Origin: Hyphomonas neptunium ATCC 15444
Lineage (GTDB): Bacteria; Pseudomonadota; Alphaproteobacteria; Caulobacterales; Hyphomonadaceae
Direction of reading: 5' to 3'
NCBI RefSeq assembly: GCF_000013025.1
Contig: NC_008358.1
Coordinates: 1,054,001-1,118,000 of the forward strand
Length of the DNA: 64,000 nucleotides
Of the stretch, positions 1 to 9,029 are shown one piece after another. Each line of letters begins with the position of its first letter. Within the stretch, counting starts at the first letter, position 1. A program made the translations under genes and the position numbers. Below the pieces are notes generated by a model. It saw nothing but the letters and a program-made list of their open reading frames with translations, was not told the DNA's origin and did not search any database.

Positions 1-2
1 AG

Positions 3-1091
3 CTGCACCACGGGCCAACGCTCGCCTTCAAGGATGTGGCGATGCAGATCATCGGCCAGATCTATGACTATCTCCTCGGCCTTTCCGGCCAGCGGATGAC
101 CGTAACCTGCGCCACGTCCGGCGATACCGGCGGGGCCGCCGCCGGCGCGTTTGCGGGCGCGGAGAATGTGCGCCTCGTGATCCTGCATCCGCATGAGCGG
201 GTCTCGCCGGTCCAGCGCCTGTTCATGACCACCACCGGGGCTGAGAACGTCCTCAATATCTCGGTCGATGGGGATTTTGACGACTGCCAGTCGATGGTCA
301 AATCGATGTTCGCGGACAAGGCATTCTCAGCCAGTGTTGGCCTCTCAGGTGTCAACTCGATCAACTGGGCGCGCATTGCTGCCCAGTCCGTCTACTACGC
401 CACCGCCAGCGCCCAGCTGGGCCACCGCCCGCTGCGCTTTGTGGTGCCCAGCGGCAATATGGGCGACGCGCTGGCAGGCTATGTTGCCGCCCGCTGCGGC
501 CTCCTTCCGGGTGGCCTCGAAATCCACTGCGCGGTGAACGAGAACGACACGCTGGCCCGCGTGTTCAACACCGGCAAGATGACCCGCCAGGCGGCTGTGG
601 CCACGCCCAGCCCGGCGATGGACATCTCCGTGCCGTCTAATTTCGAGCGCCTGCTGTTTGAAGTGACCGGCCGGGACGCCGACGCGGTGCGCCGCACTTA
701 CGAGACCTATGCCCAGCAGGGCGAGGTGGACATTCCCGAGGCGGCCAGGGCGCGCCTCTCCTGCACGGGGCTGTCGGCGGCGTCGGTGGGCAATGCCGAT
801 ACCCTCGCCGAGATGGAGCGTTTCCGGCAGGAGACCGGCTGGCTGATCTGTCCGCACACGGCGGTGGGCACGCAGATTGCGCGCCGCCTGAAGCCGTCTG
901 ACGCTGTCGCCACAATCGTTCTGGCCACGGCAGCTGCCACGAAATTCCCTGAGACGGTCAAGGAAGCGACCGGGGAGGATGCGCCGCTGCCCAGCCGCTG
1001 CGCCGAGCTGGTTGATCGCGGGGAGGTGTTCGAGCGGTTTGCTTCCGATCCGGCAGCCGTCCGCGCCCGAATCGCCGCCTTCGCTGGCTAG
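3..1091 (+). CDS. thrC: Threonine synthase, N-terminus cut off by window edge
   Basis: Converts O-phosphohomoserine to threonine with PLP in the cytoplasm. The reading frame is already open at base 3 and encodes HGPTLAFKD, the family's PLP-lysine motif, with the lysine codon at 30-32. The GTG at 36 and the ATG at 42 are therefore internal, and about 100 N-terminal residues lie outside the window. A glycine/serine-rich phosphate-binding stretch (SGDTGGAAAG) follows, then the long C-terminal domain of the fungal/proteobacterial type. The GNAT gene begins 10 bases after the stop and may be co-transcribed. The identity is secure from the motif and the overall length. Confidence 0.95.
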   Translation: MHHGPTLAFKDVAMQIIGQIYDYLLGLSGQRMTVTCATSGDTGGAAAGAFAGAENVRLVILHPHERVSPVQRLFMTTTGAENVLNISVDGDFDDCQSMVKSMFADKAFSASVGLSGVNSINWARIAAQSVYYATASAQLGHRPLRFVVPSGNMGDALAGYVAARCGLLPGGLEIHCAVNENDTLARVFNTGKMTRQAAVATPSPAMDISVPSNFERLLFEVTGRDADAVRRTYETYAQQGEVDIPEAARARLSCTGLSAASVGNADTLAEMERFRQETGWLICPHTAVGTQIARRLKPSDAVATIVLATAAATKFPETVKEATGEDAPLPSRCAELVDRGEVFERFASDPAAVRARIAAFAG

Positions 1092-1101
1092 GGCGTCTGC
1101 C

Positions 1102-1671
1102 ATGGCGTTTGTTCCGCTCGATACGGTGATTGCGGGCAAGCGGGTGGCGCTGCTGGCGGCGCGGAAATCCGACTATGAAGAATGGGCGGCCCTTCGCACG
1201 GTGAGCCGCGATTACCTTGAGCCATGGGAGCCGAGCTGGCCCAGCGACGCGCTGAGCCGCAAGGACTGGCAGCGGCGTGTCCAGGTCTGGACCAAGGCCT
1301 GGAAAGCGGGCAGCGGCTATGTGTTCCTGATCCGGCGCCTGAGCGACAATGCGCTGATTGGCGGTGCCTCTCTGACACAGGTGCGCCCCTGGCCGGCCAA
1401 CAGTGCCAGCCTTGGTTACTGGATGGGCGCGCCCCATGCCGGGCAGGGCTATATGAAGGAAGCGGTCGAAAGCCTGTGCGCATGGGCGTTTCCGATGCTT
1501 AACCTTGTGCGCATAGAAGCCGGTATCGTTCCGGAGAATGATCGCTCCCGCGGTGTGCTGGAAGGCACGGGATTTGCTGAAGAGGGACGGGCAAGCGCGT
1601 ATCTGGAGATTGCCGGACAGCGCCGCGACCACATCCTTTTCGCTCTCGTCAGGGCGGATATTCGCCGCTAG
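1102..1671 (+). CDS. GNAT acetyltransferase, RimJ/RimL type
   Basis: A 189-residue N-acetyltransferase of the RimJ/RimL subgroup, which transfers acetyl from acetyl-CoA to an amino group such as a protein N-terminus or small amine. It shows the usual order: an aromatic N-terminal part, a central strand with LGYWMG, the pyrophosphate loop region HAGQGYMKEA, and the C-terminal PENDRSRGVLEGTGF block that is typical of RimJ/RimL. The ATG at 1102 is chosen because the product then begins at the family's normal N-terminus; an upstream frame extension would overlap thrC. The substrate is not predictable. Confidence 0.85.
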   Translation: MAFVPLDTVIAGKRVALLAARKSDYEEWAALRTVSRDYLEPWEPSWPSDALSRKDWQRRVQVWTKAWKAGSGYVFLIRRLSDNALIGGASLTQVRPWPANSASLGYWMGAPHAGQGYMKEAVESLCAWAFPMLNLVRIEAGIVPENDRSRGVLEGTGFAEEGRASAYLEIAGQRRDHILFALVRADIRR

Positions 1672-1683
1672 GTAACGAGATAT

Positions 1684-2715
1684 ATGGCAAAACGCACCCC
1701 TAATGAGCCCCAGGGCAGCTGGCACTGGCGCGGCGAGGCAGGCCGCCTCGTCATCGAGGCGCCCACCGGCACGCTGCTATCAGACCTTTCGGGGGACTGG
1801 TCGCTCGACGCGCTGGAGAAGATGGTCGAGGGGCTGAGCCGTGGCCGGCTGGCCAAGGCGCTGTCGACCGGCGAGGGCGGCCCGGTGCGCTGCGGCCTGC
1901 GCCTCTCCAATGGCCGCGACATCCACTTCGTCGGCGCCTTCGTGACGGACAGTGAAGCACGCGGCATGCTGCTGTCGGGCGAGACCTTCCCGGAGATCGA
2001 CCCGAGCGACATGCGGCCCGGCCCGGACCTGATGCCGGTCTATCAACCGATCATCTCTCTGCGCGACGGCAGCGTCGTTGGCTTTGAGGCGCTCGCGCGC
2101 TGGGACGGGATGGAAGTGAACGCTCCGCCGAGCCGGTATGAGGATCAGGCGCTGGCCTCCAACATGCTGATCCGCTCGGCCGAGACCCTGTCGAACCTGC
2201 GCGAAGGGGCCAAGCGCGACGACATCTTCATGCATGTGAACCTCACCGCGCGGGAGCTGACCAAGAGCACGCTGCCGGCGCTGATCGAGGCGTTGATGAA
2301 TGGCTATAATCTGCCCGAGCGGGCGCTGCGGATGGAGCTGACCGAGCAGGCGGCCCTGCGCGACGAAACCCAGTCTCTGGCCGCTGCAATGGCGCTGAAA
2401 GCCGTGGGCGCGGGGCTGGTGCTGGACGATTTCGGCACGGGGCATTCTTCCTTTGCCTGGCTGGCGGACCTGCCATTTGACAGCCTCAAGATCGATCATG
2501 GCCTGACCAGCCGCCTTGGCCAGCAGCGCAATGACACGATCCTCTCCACCATCACGCTGCTGGCGAGCCGGCTGGGCATGTCCTCGACCGCCGAGGGCGT
2601 GGAGAAGCGCGAAGACGCCAGCCGCCTGCGCGCGCTGGGCTTTGATCACGCACAGGGCTATGCCTTTGCCCGGCCGATGGACGGGGCCAAGGCGCTTGCC
2701 TTCCTGAAGGGATAA
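1684..2715 (+). CDS. EAL-domain cyclic-di-GMP phosphodiesterase
   Basis: A 343-residue cytosolic protein with a roughly 110-residue N-terminal region of unknown fold followed by one complete EAL domain. Catalytic landmarks are all present: EALAR, the VNLTARE asparagine, the ELTEQ glutamate, DDFGTG in loop 6, the lysine of LKIDH, and EGVE/QGY near the end. It is therefore likely an active c-di-GMP hydrolase (to pGpG), not a degenerate receptor. There is no GGDEF domain, transmembrane segment or recognisable PAS domain, so the N-terminal part is the likely sensory element. It starts 12 bases after the GNAT stop and is followed 5 bases later by the SUFU gene. Confidence 0.92.
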   Translation: MAKRTPNEPQGSWHWRGEAGRLVIEAPTGTLLSDLSGDWSLDALEKMVEGLSRGRLAKALSTGEGGPVRCGLRLSNGRDIHFVGAFVTDSEARGMLLSGETFPEIDPSDMRPGPDLMPVYQPIISLRDGSVVGFEALARWDGMEVNAPPSRYEDQALASNMLIRSAETLSNLREGAKRDDIFMHVNLTARELTKSTLPALIEALMNGYNLPERALRMELTEQAALRDETQSLAAAMALKAVGAGLVLDDFGTGHSSFAWLADLPFDSLKIDHGLTSRLGQQRNDTILSTITLLASRLGMSSTAEGVEKREDASRLRALGFDHAQGYAFARPMDGAKALAFLKG

Positions 2716-2720
2716 CCAGA

Positions 2721-3299
2721 ATGAGCCAGGCCACAGCTGAACACCGCGCGATTGCCGCCTACCTGACCGATGCGTTTGGCGGCGAGATCAGGGTGATGGG
2801 GCAGGGCTATCATGACGGGTTGTCCGTGAACGTGCTTGTTTCCTCCGGCGCGCCGGAGGGGACATATCTCTCCTGCTCCACGATTGGCCTCAGCGACCGG
2901 GAGCTGGTGCTGGACGAGGAACCGATGGGCTTTGGCATCGAGCTGTGCGGGGCGCTTTATGGCGACGAGACACCGTTTGTGGAGATGCTGGCCGATATTG
3001 CCCATGAAGTGCAGGCGGGCGAGTGGACCATTGGGCTGAACACGATCCTGCCGGATGTGATCCAGCCCTATTTTCCCGGCACCCAGATGCAGCACCTGCT
3101 GCTGGTGCATCCGTTCTACTGGGATGAAGACTTTGGCATGTTCGAGCAGGACGGCCGGAAGACTGTCTGGCTACAGATCATTCCGATCTCGGATTCCGAA
3201 TTCCGCCTTGCCGAAGAGGAAGGCGTTGAAGTTCTGGAAGAAAAGCTGGAATCCTCGGGCGCCGATGTATTTGATCTGCTGCGCGCGCCGGTGGTGTAA
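2721..3299 (+). CDS. SUFU (suppressor of fused)-domain protein
   Basis: A 192-residue soluble acidic protein matching the bacterial SUFU family: an N-terminal segment with AYLTDAFGG, a central ELVL-type core and the C-terminal LVHPFYWDEDFG/TVWLQIIPISDSE blocks that define these proteins. Bacterial SUFU proteins are often linked to contact-dependent toxin immunity or unknown roles; no toxin gene is visible here. It follows the EAL gene by 5 bases, so the two are probably translated from one message. Function is otherwise unknown. Confidence 0.75.
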   Translation: MSQATAEHRAIAAYLTDAFGGEIRVMGQGYHDGLSVNVLVSSGAPEGTYLSCSTIGLSDRELVLDEEPMGFGIELCGALYGDETPFVEMLADIAHEVQAGEWTIGLNTILPDVIQPYFPGTQMQHLLLVHPFYWDEDFGMFEQDGRKTVWLQIIPISDSEFRLAEEEGVEVLEEKLESSGADVFDLLRAPVV

Positions 3300-3305
3300 G
3301 GCGCC

Positions 3306-3872
3306 TCAGGCGTTGCCGGCGTTCGACTGAAGCCGCGAGAGGTCCACGCCCATCCGCGTCATCGCATGGCGCCATTTGTGCTCATACGCATCGCCGAAAA
3401 CGAGATCGGAATCCGGCGCGCCGATGAGCCAGGCATTCTGGGCCAGTTCCTGTTCGAGCTGGCCAGCGCCCCAGCCGGCATAGCCCAGCGCCATGACGAA
3501 TTTGCGCGGCGGCGCGGCCGAAGCGATGCTGGCGAGGATTTCCCGCGTGGCTGTCATGCACAGCTCATCCTCGACTTCCATCGTGGCGCCGTCGCAGATC
3601 ACATCATCGGTATGCAGAACGAAGCCCCGCTCGGTGGCGACCGGGCCGCCTTCGAGGATGGCCACGCCTTCAAGATCGACATCCTGGGGAATGTCCATCT
3701 GGTCGATGATTTCCTGCAGGTCGATCCCGTCCATCGGCTTGTTCAGGATGATGCCCATCGCGAAATCCGGCGTATGCGCGCACACAAGGATGACCGATCG
3801 CTCGAAGCGCGGGTCGCCGATGCCCGGCATGGCAATCAGCAGCTTGCCGGTGAGGTCCGTTTCAATCTGCAT
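3306..3872 (-). CDS. YqgE/AlgH family protein
   Basis: A 188-residue member of the UPF0301 YqgE/AlgH family. The start at 3872 gives the canonical N-terminus (LTGKLLIAMPGIGDPRFERSV), followed by the invariant GIILNKP and GGPV segments and the GYAGWGAGQLE motif near residue 145. An in-frame upstream start would add 21 residues not typical of the family. The role is unsettled; the family is linked to alginate regulation in Pseudomonas. It is convergent with the SUFU gene (6 bases between stops). Confidence 0.92.
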   Translation of the reverse strand: MQIETDLTGKLLIAMPGIGDPRFERSVILVCAHTPDFAMGIILNKPMDGIDLQEIIDQMDIPQDVDLEGVAILEGGPVATERGFVLHTDDVICDGATMEVEDELCMTATREILASIASAAPPRKFVMALGYAGWGAGQLEQELAQNAWLIGAPDSDLVFGDAYEHKWRHAMTRMGVDLSRLQSNAGNA

Positions 3873-3936
3873 CTCGTGCTCCGGGGGCCAAGGCTGGGGC
3901 AGGCGCGCGGCATTTGCAAGTGAAAATCGGAGCATT

Positions 3937-5007
3937 TCAGGCGGCGGTTACAGCGCGCTTCCTCTTTTTGCGCCTTGGCTTGCGCAGGAAGGTCCATGTG
4001 CCCGCCAGCCCCAGAATCGTGAGGGCGAGGCCCGTGAACAGCGACAGCAGATCATAGAGGCGCCCGCCGATACCGGCCGAGTGGAGGGGGTAGAGGGCAT
4101 TGAAAATCCGGTCCGCGCGGGTGGCGGACATGCCGTCAGAGGTGCCGGTGGGCAGGTTCGTGGCGGGGTCCATGAAAACATAGGTACGCCCGTTCTGGTG
4201 CCATTCTGCGGGCTGGCGCAGGCGCAGGGAGGCCGGGGCGCCTTCGCTGCGTGGCGGGCTGGCAAGGCGCGGGATGGCGCCCGGAAAACGCTCTGCGGCG
4301 ACAGTGAGCACCTGCGTCCAGTCTGTGGTTCCCGCGCCGGCCAGGGGCCGCTCGGGTGGCGGCGCAGGCCGCGAAGCGGTCAGCACGTTGAGCGTGGCGC
4401 GCACCGGCCCGGAATAGACCATCGAGAATCCTGTGAACACAATCAGCAGGATCGGCAGGGCGAAGATCACGCCCAGGTCGCGGTGCTGGGCCAGCAGGTC
4501 GCGGCGCATCGCTGTTTTGGGCCAGACGCGCCAGGCGAACATCCGCAGGCTTGGCCACACTATGATGAGCCCTGTGAGGCAGAGCAGAATGGCCGCGCCC
4601 CCGGCGACGCCCGCGATCAGCTTTCCGGTATCTCCCGCCAGCAGATAGTGGTGCAGGTCAAACAGCCAGTCTTCCGGCCGGCCGTTCTTGGCCCAGCGCG
4701 CCAGCGTGTTTCCCTGCGCGTCGAGATAGGCGCCGCCGCCATCCTTGAAGACGGCCTTGTGCAGGCCGAAATCCGGCCCGGCCAGAGAGATGTATTGCAG
4801 GCCCTGGGACGTGTGTTCCGCATCGATGCGGCCGATCACCGGGCCAAGTGTTTCGGGGGCGAGCGAGACACCCTCGCGCGCCTGAGGAAACACCAGCCGT
4901 AGATAATCCTTCCTGAACACCAGAAGCGCCCCGGAAAGGCCCAGCACGGCAATCAGGAAGGAGAGGACAGCGCCCGCCCAGGCATGCGCTGTCCTCAGGA
5001 GCAGCAT
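3937..5007 (-). CDS. PepSY-associated transmembrane protein (iron-uptake type)
   Basis: An inner-membrane protein of about 356 residues with four hydrophobic helices (first near residues 10-32, two central, one just before the basic C-terminal tail RKKRKR) and periplasmic PepSY domains. This is the PiuB-like group that accompanies siderophore receptors and is thought to help release or reduce ferric siderophores. A start at ATG 5007 is preferred: it has GAGG just upstream. A TTG at 5016 would overlap the receptor stop. It lies directly after the TonB receptor and is probably co-transcribed from the Fur-controlled promoter. Confidence 0.85.
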   Translation of the reverse strand: MLLLRTAHAWAGAVLSFLIAVLGLSGALLVFRKDYLRLVFPQAREGVSLAPETLGPVIGRIDAEHTSQGLQYISLAGPDFGLHKAVFKDGGGAYLDAQGNTLARWAKNGRPEDWLFDLHHYLLAGDTGKLIAGVAGGAAILLCLTGLIIVWPSLRMFAWRVWPKTAMRRDLLAQHRDLGVIFALPILLIVFTGFSMVYSGPVRATLNVLTASRPAPPPERPLAGAGTTDWTQVLTVAAERFPGAIPRLASPPRSEGAPASLRLRQPAEWHQNGRTYVFMDPATNLPTGTSDGMSATRADRIFNALYPLHSAGIGGRLYDLLSLFTGLALTILGLAGTWTFLRKPRRKKRKRAVTAA

Positions 5008-5012
5008 CAGCC

Positions 5013-7148
5013 TCAAAAGGATTTCTCGAAGGCGAGGGTGATCATCCGGCCACGGCCTGCAAAATACCGCGTATTGCTGGTCGGCTGAACGGTCTGGCTG
5101 TCATAGGTGACATACTGTTTGTCAAAGAGGTTTGACGCGGAGAGGGTGATGTCTCCAAACCCGGCCGAGTAGCGCAGGAAGGCATCGGCGAGGGTGTGGC
5201 CGTCAAAGTCTGTGTTCAGCGGCAGGCCTTCGAAGGCGCGATCAAGATAAGACCGTGCCTGGACGCGCAGGGTGAACGGGCCGGTTTCATAGTCAGCGGC
5301 AAGGTTGACGCGGTCGGGGCTGATATTGGCGCCGTCGAGGTCAATATCCACCTTGTCGTCGCCATCGCTGTCGGTGCGCCCGTTAAGCACGGCAACCCCG
5401 CCGGAGAGCTTCAGCCCGGTAACGGGCGTATCCCACGCGCCGGTCAGTTCCATGCCGTCAATTTCCGTGCGCTGACGTTCCACTTCAAAGACATCATTGC
5501 GCAATACCAGCAGCGCGCCGAGATCCGATGTGCTCCAGAAATAGGCAGCTGAAGCCGAGAGCGGACCCTGGCGCCATTCCAGGCCGATTTCGGTATTGTC
5601 GGAGACGACAGGCTCGATGTTGAGGAAGGTGTCCACATCCTGGTCAGGGGTGCTGACGGCCCGCAGGATGCGGCCTACATCGGCCATAGTGAAGCCCTGT
5701 GCATAGGAGGTGTAGACGGTGAGGCCGTCAACGATTTCCGCCGTGGCGCCGACATTGAACAGGGTTTTCTCAAACTCCGGTTCACCGCCTTCGACCTGCT
5801 GTGGGCCATAGGCATACAGCGTTTCAAAATCGTCGACCTTCAGCTTCGCCATCTCGTGGCGCAGGCCGCCCGAGATGTACACACGCTCGCCGAAGAGGGC
5901 CTGGTTGAGTTGCAGGAAGGGGGCAAAGGAGGTGAACTCGGTTTCCGGCACCCAGTTGCGGCCCGTCACGATCAGCTCCTGATAGGTCTGGTCGTTGAGG
6001 GCATCGAGCCCGCCGCGCACGTTCAGACCGGGCACAGCGTCCAGTGTGCGTTCATACGAAATGCGCACGCCCATTTTCTCTGAATTGTTCGATGACTGAT
6101 CAAACAGCGTGCCCACAGGTGCAATGGCCGGGTCCTGGAAGGTGGCGAAGCTGCCGCCGCCGAAAACGGATTCGAAGTCCTGATAAAAGGCCTGGCTGGT
6201 CAGCGTGCCGCCCAGCAGGTCTTCATCGGTATAGGTCAGCGAGGTGGTGAGAACCGTGTTGGTGGGGATGACGCCGGGCTGGTCGCCGCGGATGGTGGTG
6301 GTGGGTGTATCCGTGGCGCGGGAGCCGTTGACGAGGACATAGTCGCCGTCGCCCTCAAGCTCAAACCGCTGGGCCATCAGCTCCAGCCGGCGGGTTGGAC
6401 TAAGGTCAAAACCAGCCTTGCCGAAGAAAGACAGGCTGTCGGAATCCTGCACTTCGCCCTGAGCGCCGTCGATGCCGATGCGCCGGCCGTTGCCGCTGTA
6501 GAAGGCGCCGCGCTTCTGGGTAGCCACGCCGAGGGTCAGGTCCAGCGCGCCGAAATCGCGGCCAGCCAGGGCGCCGCCCCGATAGTCGTACCCGTCGCCC
6601 TTGAAGCCGGAGCCTGCGCCGATCTGTGCCAGCAGCTTGCCGGTCCAGCCTTCGCCTTCTTCCGGGGCTGCGGCTGTGACGTAGTTCACGACGCCGCCGG
6701 TGGCGCCGATGCCCTGGATGGCGTTGGAACCGAAGATCACCTCGACCCGCTCAATGAAGAAGGGATCAATAGTGTAGCCGTCGCGGCTGCCATCGCGCAG
6801 CGGGTTTGACTGGGGCACGCCATCAATCAGGTAGAGCGGGCTGCGGCCGCGCAGCGTCTCGCCGGCGCCCGAGAGTTTTTCGCGTGTGGGCGAGAAAGAC
6901 GGCACGAGGGTCGAGACGACTTCGATGGCCGATCCGGTCAGCTGGGCTTGCAGGGACAGGGCGTCGTTCTGGATAAGCTGGATGGTGTTGGGCAGGGCCG
7001 ACGGGGGCAGGCTGGACCGGGTGGCAGTGACGACGACTGTCTCCTCGATCCGGGTATCGTCTGCAGGCTCCGCGCTGTTTTCCTGCGCATGGGCCGGTGC
7101 GGACATCGCCAGCAGGGCGGCGGCACTGATGCCATACAAGTTCTTCAT
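5013..7148 (-). CDS. TonB-dependent ferric siderophore receptor
   Basis: A 711-residue outer-membrane receptor. The start at 7148 gives a clean signal peptide of about 22 residues ending AHAQ; the longer open frame upstream has no signal sequence and overlaps peroxiredoxin. After the signal come a TonB-box-like EETVVVTATR, a plug domain with YLIDGVPQSNP and GSNAIQGIGATGG, and a beta-barrel ending in phenylalanine (FEKSF). It is followed within a few bases by the PepSY gene. A near-consensus Fur box lies 50-70 bases upstream of the start, so iron repression and a ferric-siderophore ligand are the most economical reading. Confidence 0.92.
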   Translation of the reverse strand: MKNLYGISAAALLAMSAPAHAQENSAEPADDTRIEETVVVTATRSSLPPSALPNTIQLIQNDALSLQAQLTGSAIEVVSTLVPSFSPTREKLSGAGETLRGRSPLYLIDGVPQSNPLRDGSRDGYTIDPFFIERVEVIFGSNAIQGIGATGGVVNYVTAAAPEEGEGWTGKLLAQIGAGSGFKGDGYDYRGGALAGRDFGALDLTLGVATQKRGAFYSGNGRRIGIDGAQGEVQDSDSLSFFGKAGFDLSPTRRLELMAQRFELEGDGDYVLVNGSRATDTPTTTIRGDQPGVIPTNTVLTTSLTYTDEDLLGGTLTSQAFYQDFESVFGGGSFATFQDPAIAPVGTLFDQSSNNSEKMGVRISYERTLDAVPGLNVRGGLDALNDQTYQELIVTGRNWVPETEFTSFAPFLQLNQALFGERVYISGGLRHEMAKLKVDDFETLYAYGPQQVEGGEPEFEKTLFNVGATAEIVDGLTVYTSYAQGFTMADVGRILRAVSTPDQDVDTFLNIEPVVSDNTEIGLEWRQGPLSASAAYFWSTSDLGALLVLRNDVFEVERQRTEIDGMELTGAWDTPVTGLKLSGGVAVLNGRTDSDGDDKVDIDLDGANISPDRVNLAADYETGPFTLRVQARSYLDRAFEGLPLNTDFDGHTLADAFLRYSAGFGDITLSASNLFDKQYVTYDSQTVQPTSNTRYFAGRGRMITLAFEKSF

Positions 7149-7198
7149 GGGCGGCTCCTGGATATGGACTGACTGTTCAAAACGGGACTGCCATACGC

Positions 7199-7217
7199 GA
7201 TAATGAAAATCATTTGC
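7199..7217 (-). promoter_or_regulatory. Fur box upstream of the TonB receptor
   Basis: GATAATGAAAATCATTTGC matches the 19-base Fur consensus GATAATGATAATCATTATC at 16 positions and keeps its inverted symmetry. It sits 51 bases upstream of the receptor start, where a promoter is expected. The peroxiredoxin gene diverges from the other side but starts about 190 bases away. Confidence 0.75.
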
Positions 7218-7403
7218 AAATACTTTTGGCGTAGTTGCAGCACATCGCAGGCCGGCGTGACCGCGAGGACACATCGACGGCCAGCCGCAGCCGCGCCCTG
7301 CCAACGCTCGCGCCCGCCAGTCCGGCATCCGTCTTCGGGGAAAGCATTGCGGGCGAGGCAAGAGCGGCCTATCTCCGCAGGAGCAAGCAAGGAGAAAACT
7401 GCC

Positions 7404-7886
7404 ATGGCGATCAAAGTGGGCGACAAGCTGCCGGAAGCGACTTTTATGGAAATGACCGTGGATGGGCCAAAGCCCGTCACCACCGCGCAGGTGTTCGGCG
7501 GCAAGACGGTCGCGCTGTTCGCCGTGCCGGGCGCCTATACGCCGACCTGTTCGGCGCGCCACCTGCCGGGCTATGTCGACAAGGCGGGCGATTTCAAAGC
7601 CAAGGGCGTGGACGAGATCGTCTGCACCTCGGTCAATGACGTGTTCGTCATGGGCGCCTGGGGCAAATCCTCCAAAGCCGAGGAAGCCGTGCGGATGCTG
7701 GCAGATGGCAATGGCGCGTTTGCCCAGTCGCTTGGCCTGGAACTCGACGCATCGGGCTTTGGCATGGGCAAGCGCTCGCAGCGCTATTCCATGCTGGTGA
7801 AGGACGGCGTTGTGGCCGAACTCAACGTTGAGCAGGGCGGCGAATTCAAGGTGTCGGCCGCCGACTACCTTCTCGGCCAACTCTGA
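7404..7886 (+). CDS. Peroxiredoxin, Prx5 type
   Basis: A 160-residue thiol peroxidase reducing hydrogen peroxide and organic hydroperoxides with a glutathione- or glutaredoxin-type reductant. The peroxidatic cysteine is Cys49 in PGAYTPTCS, the Prx5 signature; a second cysteine is at position 74 (IVCTS). The arginine-containing C-terminal half (GKRSQRYSML) is also typical. The start at 7404 has an AAGGAG ribosome site 9 bases upstream. It stands alone, divergent from the Fur-regulated receptor, and ends at a short hairpin. Confidence 0.93.
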   Translation: MAIKVGDKLPEATFMEMTVDGPKPVTTAQVFGGKTVALFAVPGAYTPTCSARHLPGYVDKAGDFKAKGVDEIVCTSVNDVFVMGAWGKSSKAEEAVRMLADGNGAFAQSLGLELDASGFGMGKRSQRYSMLVKDGVVAELNVEQGGEFKVSAADYLLGQL

Positions 7887-7895
7887 GCCGATAGA

Positions 7896-7916
7896 AGGGG
7901 GCGTTAAGCGCCCTTT
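7896..7916 (+). terminator. Short GC hairpin after peroxiredoxin
   Basis: GGGCG-TTAAG-CGCCC followed by TTT lies 15 bases after the peroxiredoxin stop. The stem is only five pairs and the T run short, so this is a weak intrinsic terminator. Confidence 0.45.
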
Positions 7917-8037
7917 ACCGAATACAGCCATGATCGGCCTGCTGCGGGGACGCGGTGGGCCGATTTTCGTTGCAGATTTATTGAAAAACGGCAAACTCGC
8001 CCCAACTCAAAAGTATCGTCACTGTGGAGAGGGACCC

Positions 8038-9003
8038 ATGGACATCTTTCTGGCTGTATTTCTGCTGATCGGGGTGGTCGGCCTGATCGGCATCGTCTCG
8101 GCATTCAAATTCGTGCCGCAGGGCCATAACTGGACGGTCGAGCGGTTTGGCCGGTACACGCGCACGCTGACCCCTGGGGTCTCGGTCATCACGCCCTTCA
8201 TCGACCGGATCGGGCGGAAGATGAACATGATGGAAACCGTCATGGAGGTGCCCCAGCAGGAGGTGATCACCAAGGACAACGCCATGGTGTCGTGCGATGC
8301 CATCGTGTTCATTCAGGTCATCGATGCCGTGCAGGCGGCGTATGAGGTGAACAATCTCACCCATGCCATCTCCAACCTGTCGATGACCAATATCCGCACC
8401 GTGGTCGGTTCGATGGACCTCGACCAGGTGCTGTCGAACCGCGACGAGATCAATGCGCGCCTCCTGGGCACGATTGATGCGGCGACCCATCCGTGGGGGA
8501 TCAAGGTGACGCGGATCGAGATCAAGGATCTCACGCCCCCCGCCGACATCACCGAGGCGATGGCCCGGCAGATGAAGGCCGAGCGCCTGAAACGGGCGGA
8601 AATTCTGACCGCCGAGGGCGAGAAACAGTCGGCCATCCTCAAGGCCGAGGGCCAGAAGCAGGCGCAGATCCTTCAGGCCGAGGGCCGCAAGGAAGCGGCG
8701 TTCCGCGACGCTGAAGCGCGCGAGCGGGAAGCTGAGGCCGAGGCGAAGGCGACCGCGATGGTGTCTGAAGCCATCGCGCGGGGCGACGTCAACGCGATCA
8801 ACTACTTCCTTGGCCAGGCCTATGTGGCCGCGTTCGAGAAGCTGGCGACCTCGCCGCAGCAGCGCACGGTCATCATCCCGGCGGAGTTCTCGTCCATCCT
8901 CGGCACCATCGAGGGTATCCGTGGACTGACGGACGCCGCGAAGAACACGACCGCCCCGCCGCGCCCGCAAGGCGCTGTGCCGCCGACCCGGCGTGAGGAT
9001 TAG
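8038..9003 (+). CDS. SPFH/Band 7 (stomatin-like) membrane protein, QmcA type
   Basis: A 321-residue membrane-anchored scaffold of the stomatin/prohibitin superfamily. One N-terminal transmembrane helix (about residues 3-22) precedes the Band 7 domain (VPQGHNWTVERFGRYTRTLTPG) and a long alanine/glutamate-rich coiled coil with AEG-QKQ repeats at about 185-250. Such proteins form membrane cages and pair with NfeD. The start at 8038 has GGAGAGGG upstream and places the transmembrane helix at the N-terminus. The NfeD gene follows 26 bases later with its own strong ribosome site. Confidence 0.93.
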   Translation: MDIFLAVFLLIGVVGLIGIVSAFKFVPQGHNWTVERFGRYTRTLTPGVSVITPFIDRIGRKMNMMETVMEVPQQEVITKDNAMVSCDAIVFIQVIDAVQAAYEVNNLTHAISNLSMTNIRTVVGSMDLDQVLSNRDEINARLLGTIDAATHPWGIKVTRIEIKDLTPPADITEAMARQMKAERLKRAEILTAEGEKQSAILKAEGQKQAQILQAEGRKEAAFRDAEAREREAEAEAKATAMVSEAIARGDVNAINYFLGQAYVAAFEKLATSPQQRTVIIPAEFSSILGTIEGIRGLTDAAKNTTAPPRPQGAVPPTRRED

Positions 9004-9029
9004 ACCCGAGCGCGCGAAGGAGGCTCCGG

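Noticed and set aside
1677-1688. GAGATATATGG at the EAL gene start, resembling GATATATC.
   Set aside because: No dyad and no flanking A/T tracts, and it is far from the island; likely chance.
7149-7994. In-frame upstream extension of the TonB receptor across the peroxiredoxin gene.
   Set aside because: The receptor has a clear signal peptide at 7148, and the extension overlaps peroxiredoxin and the Fur box.
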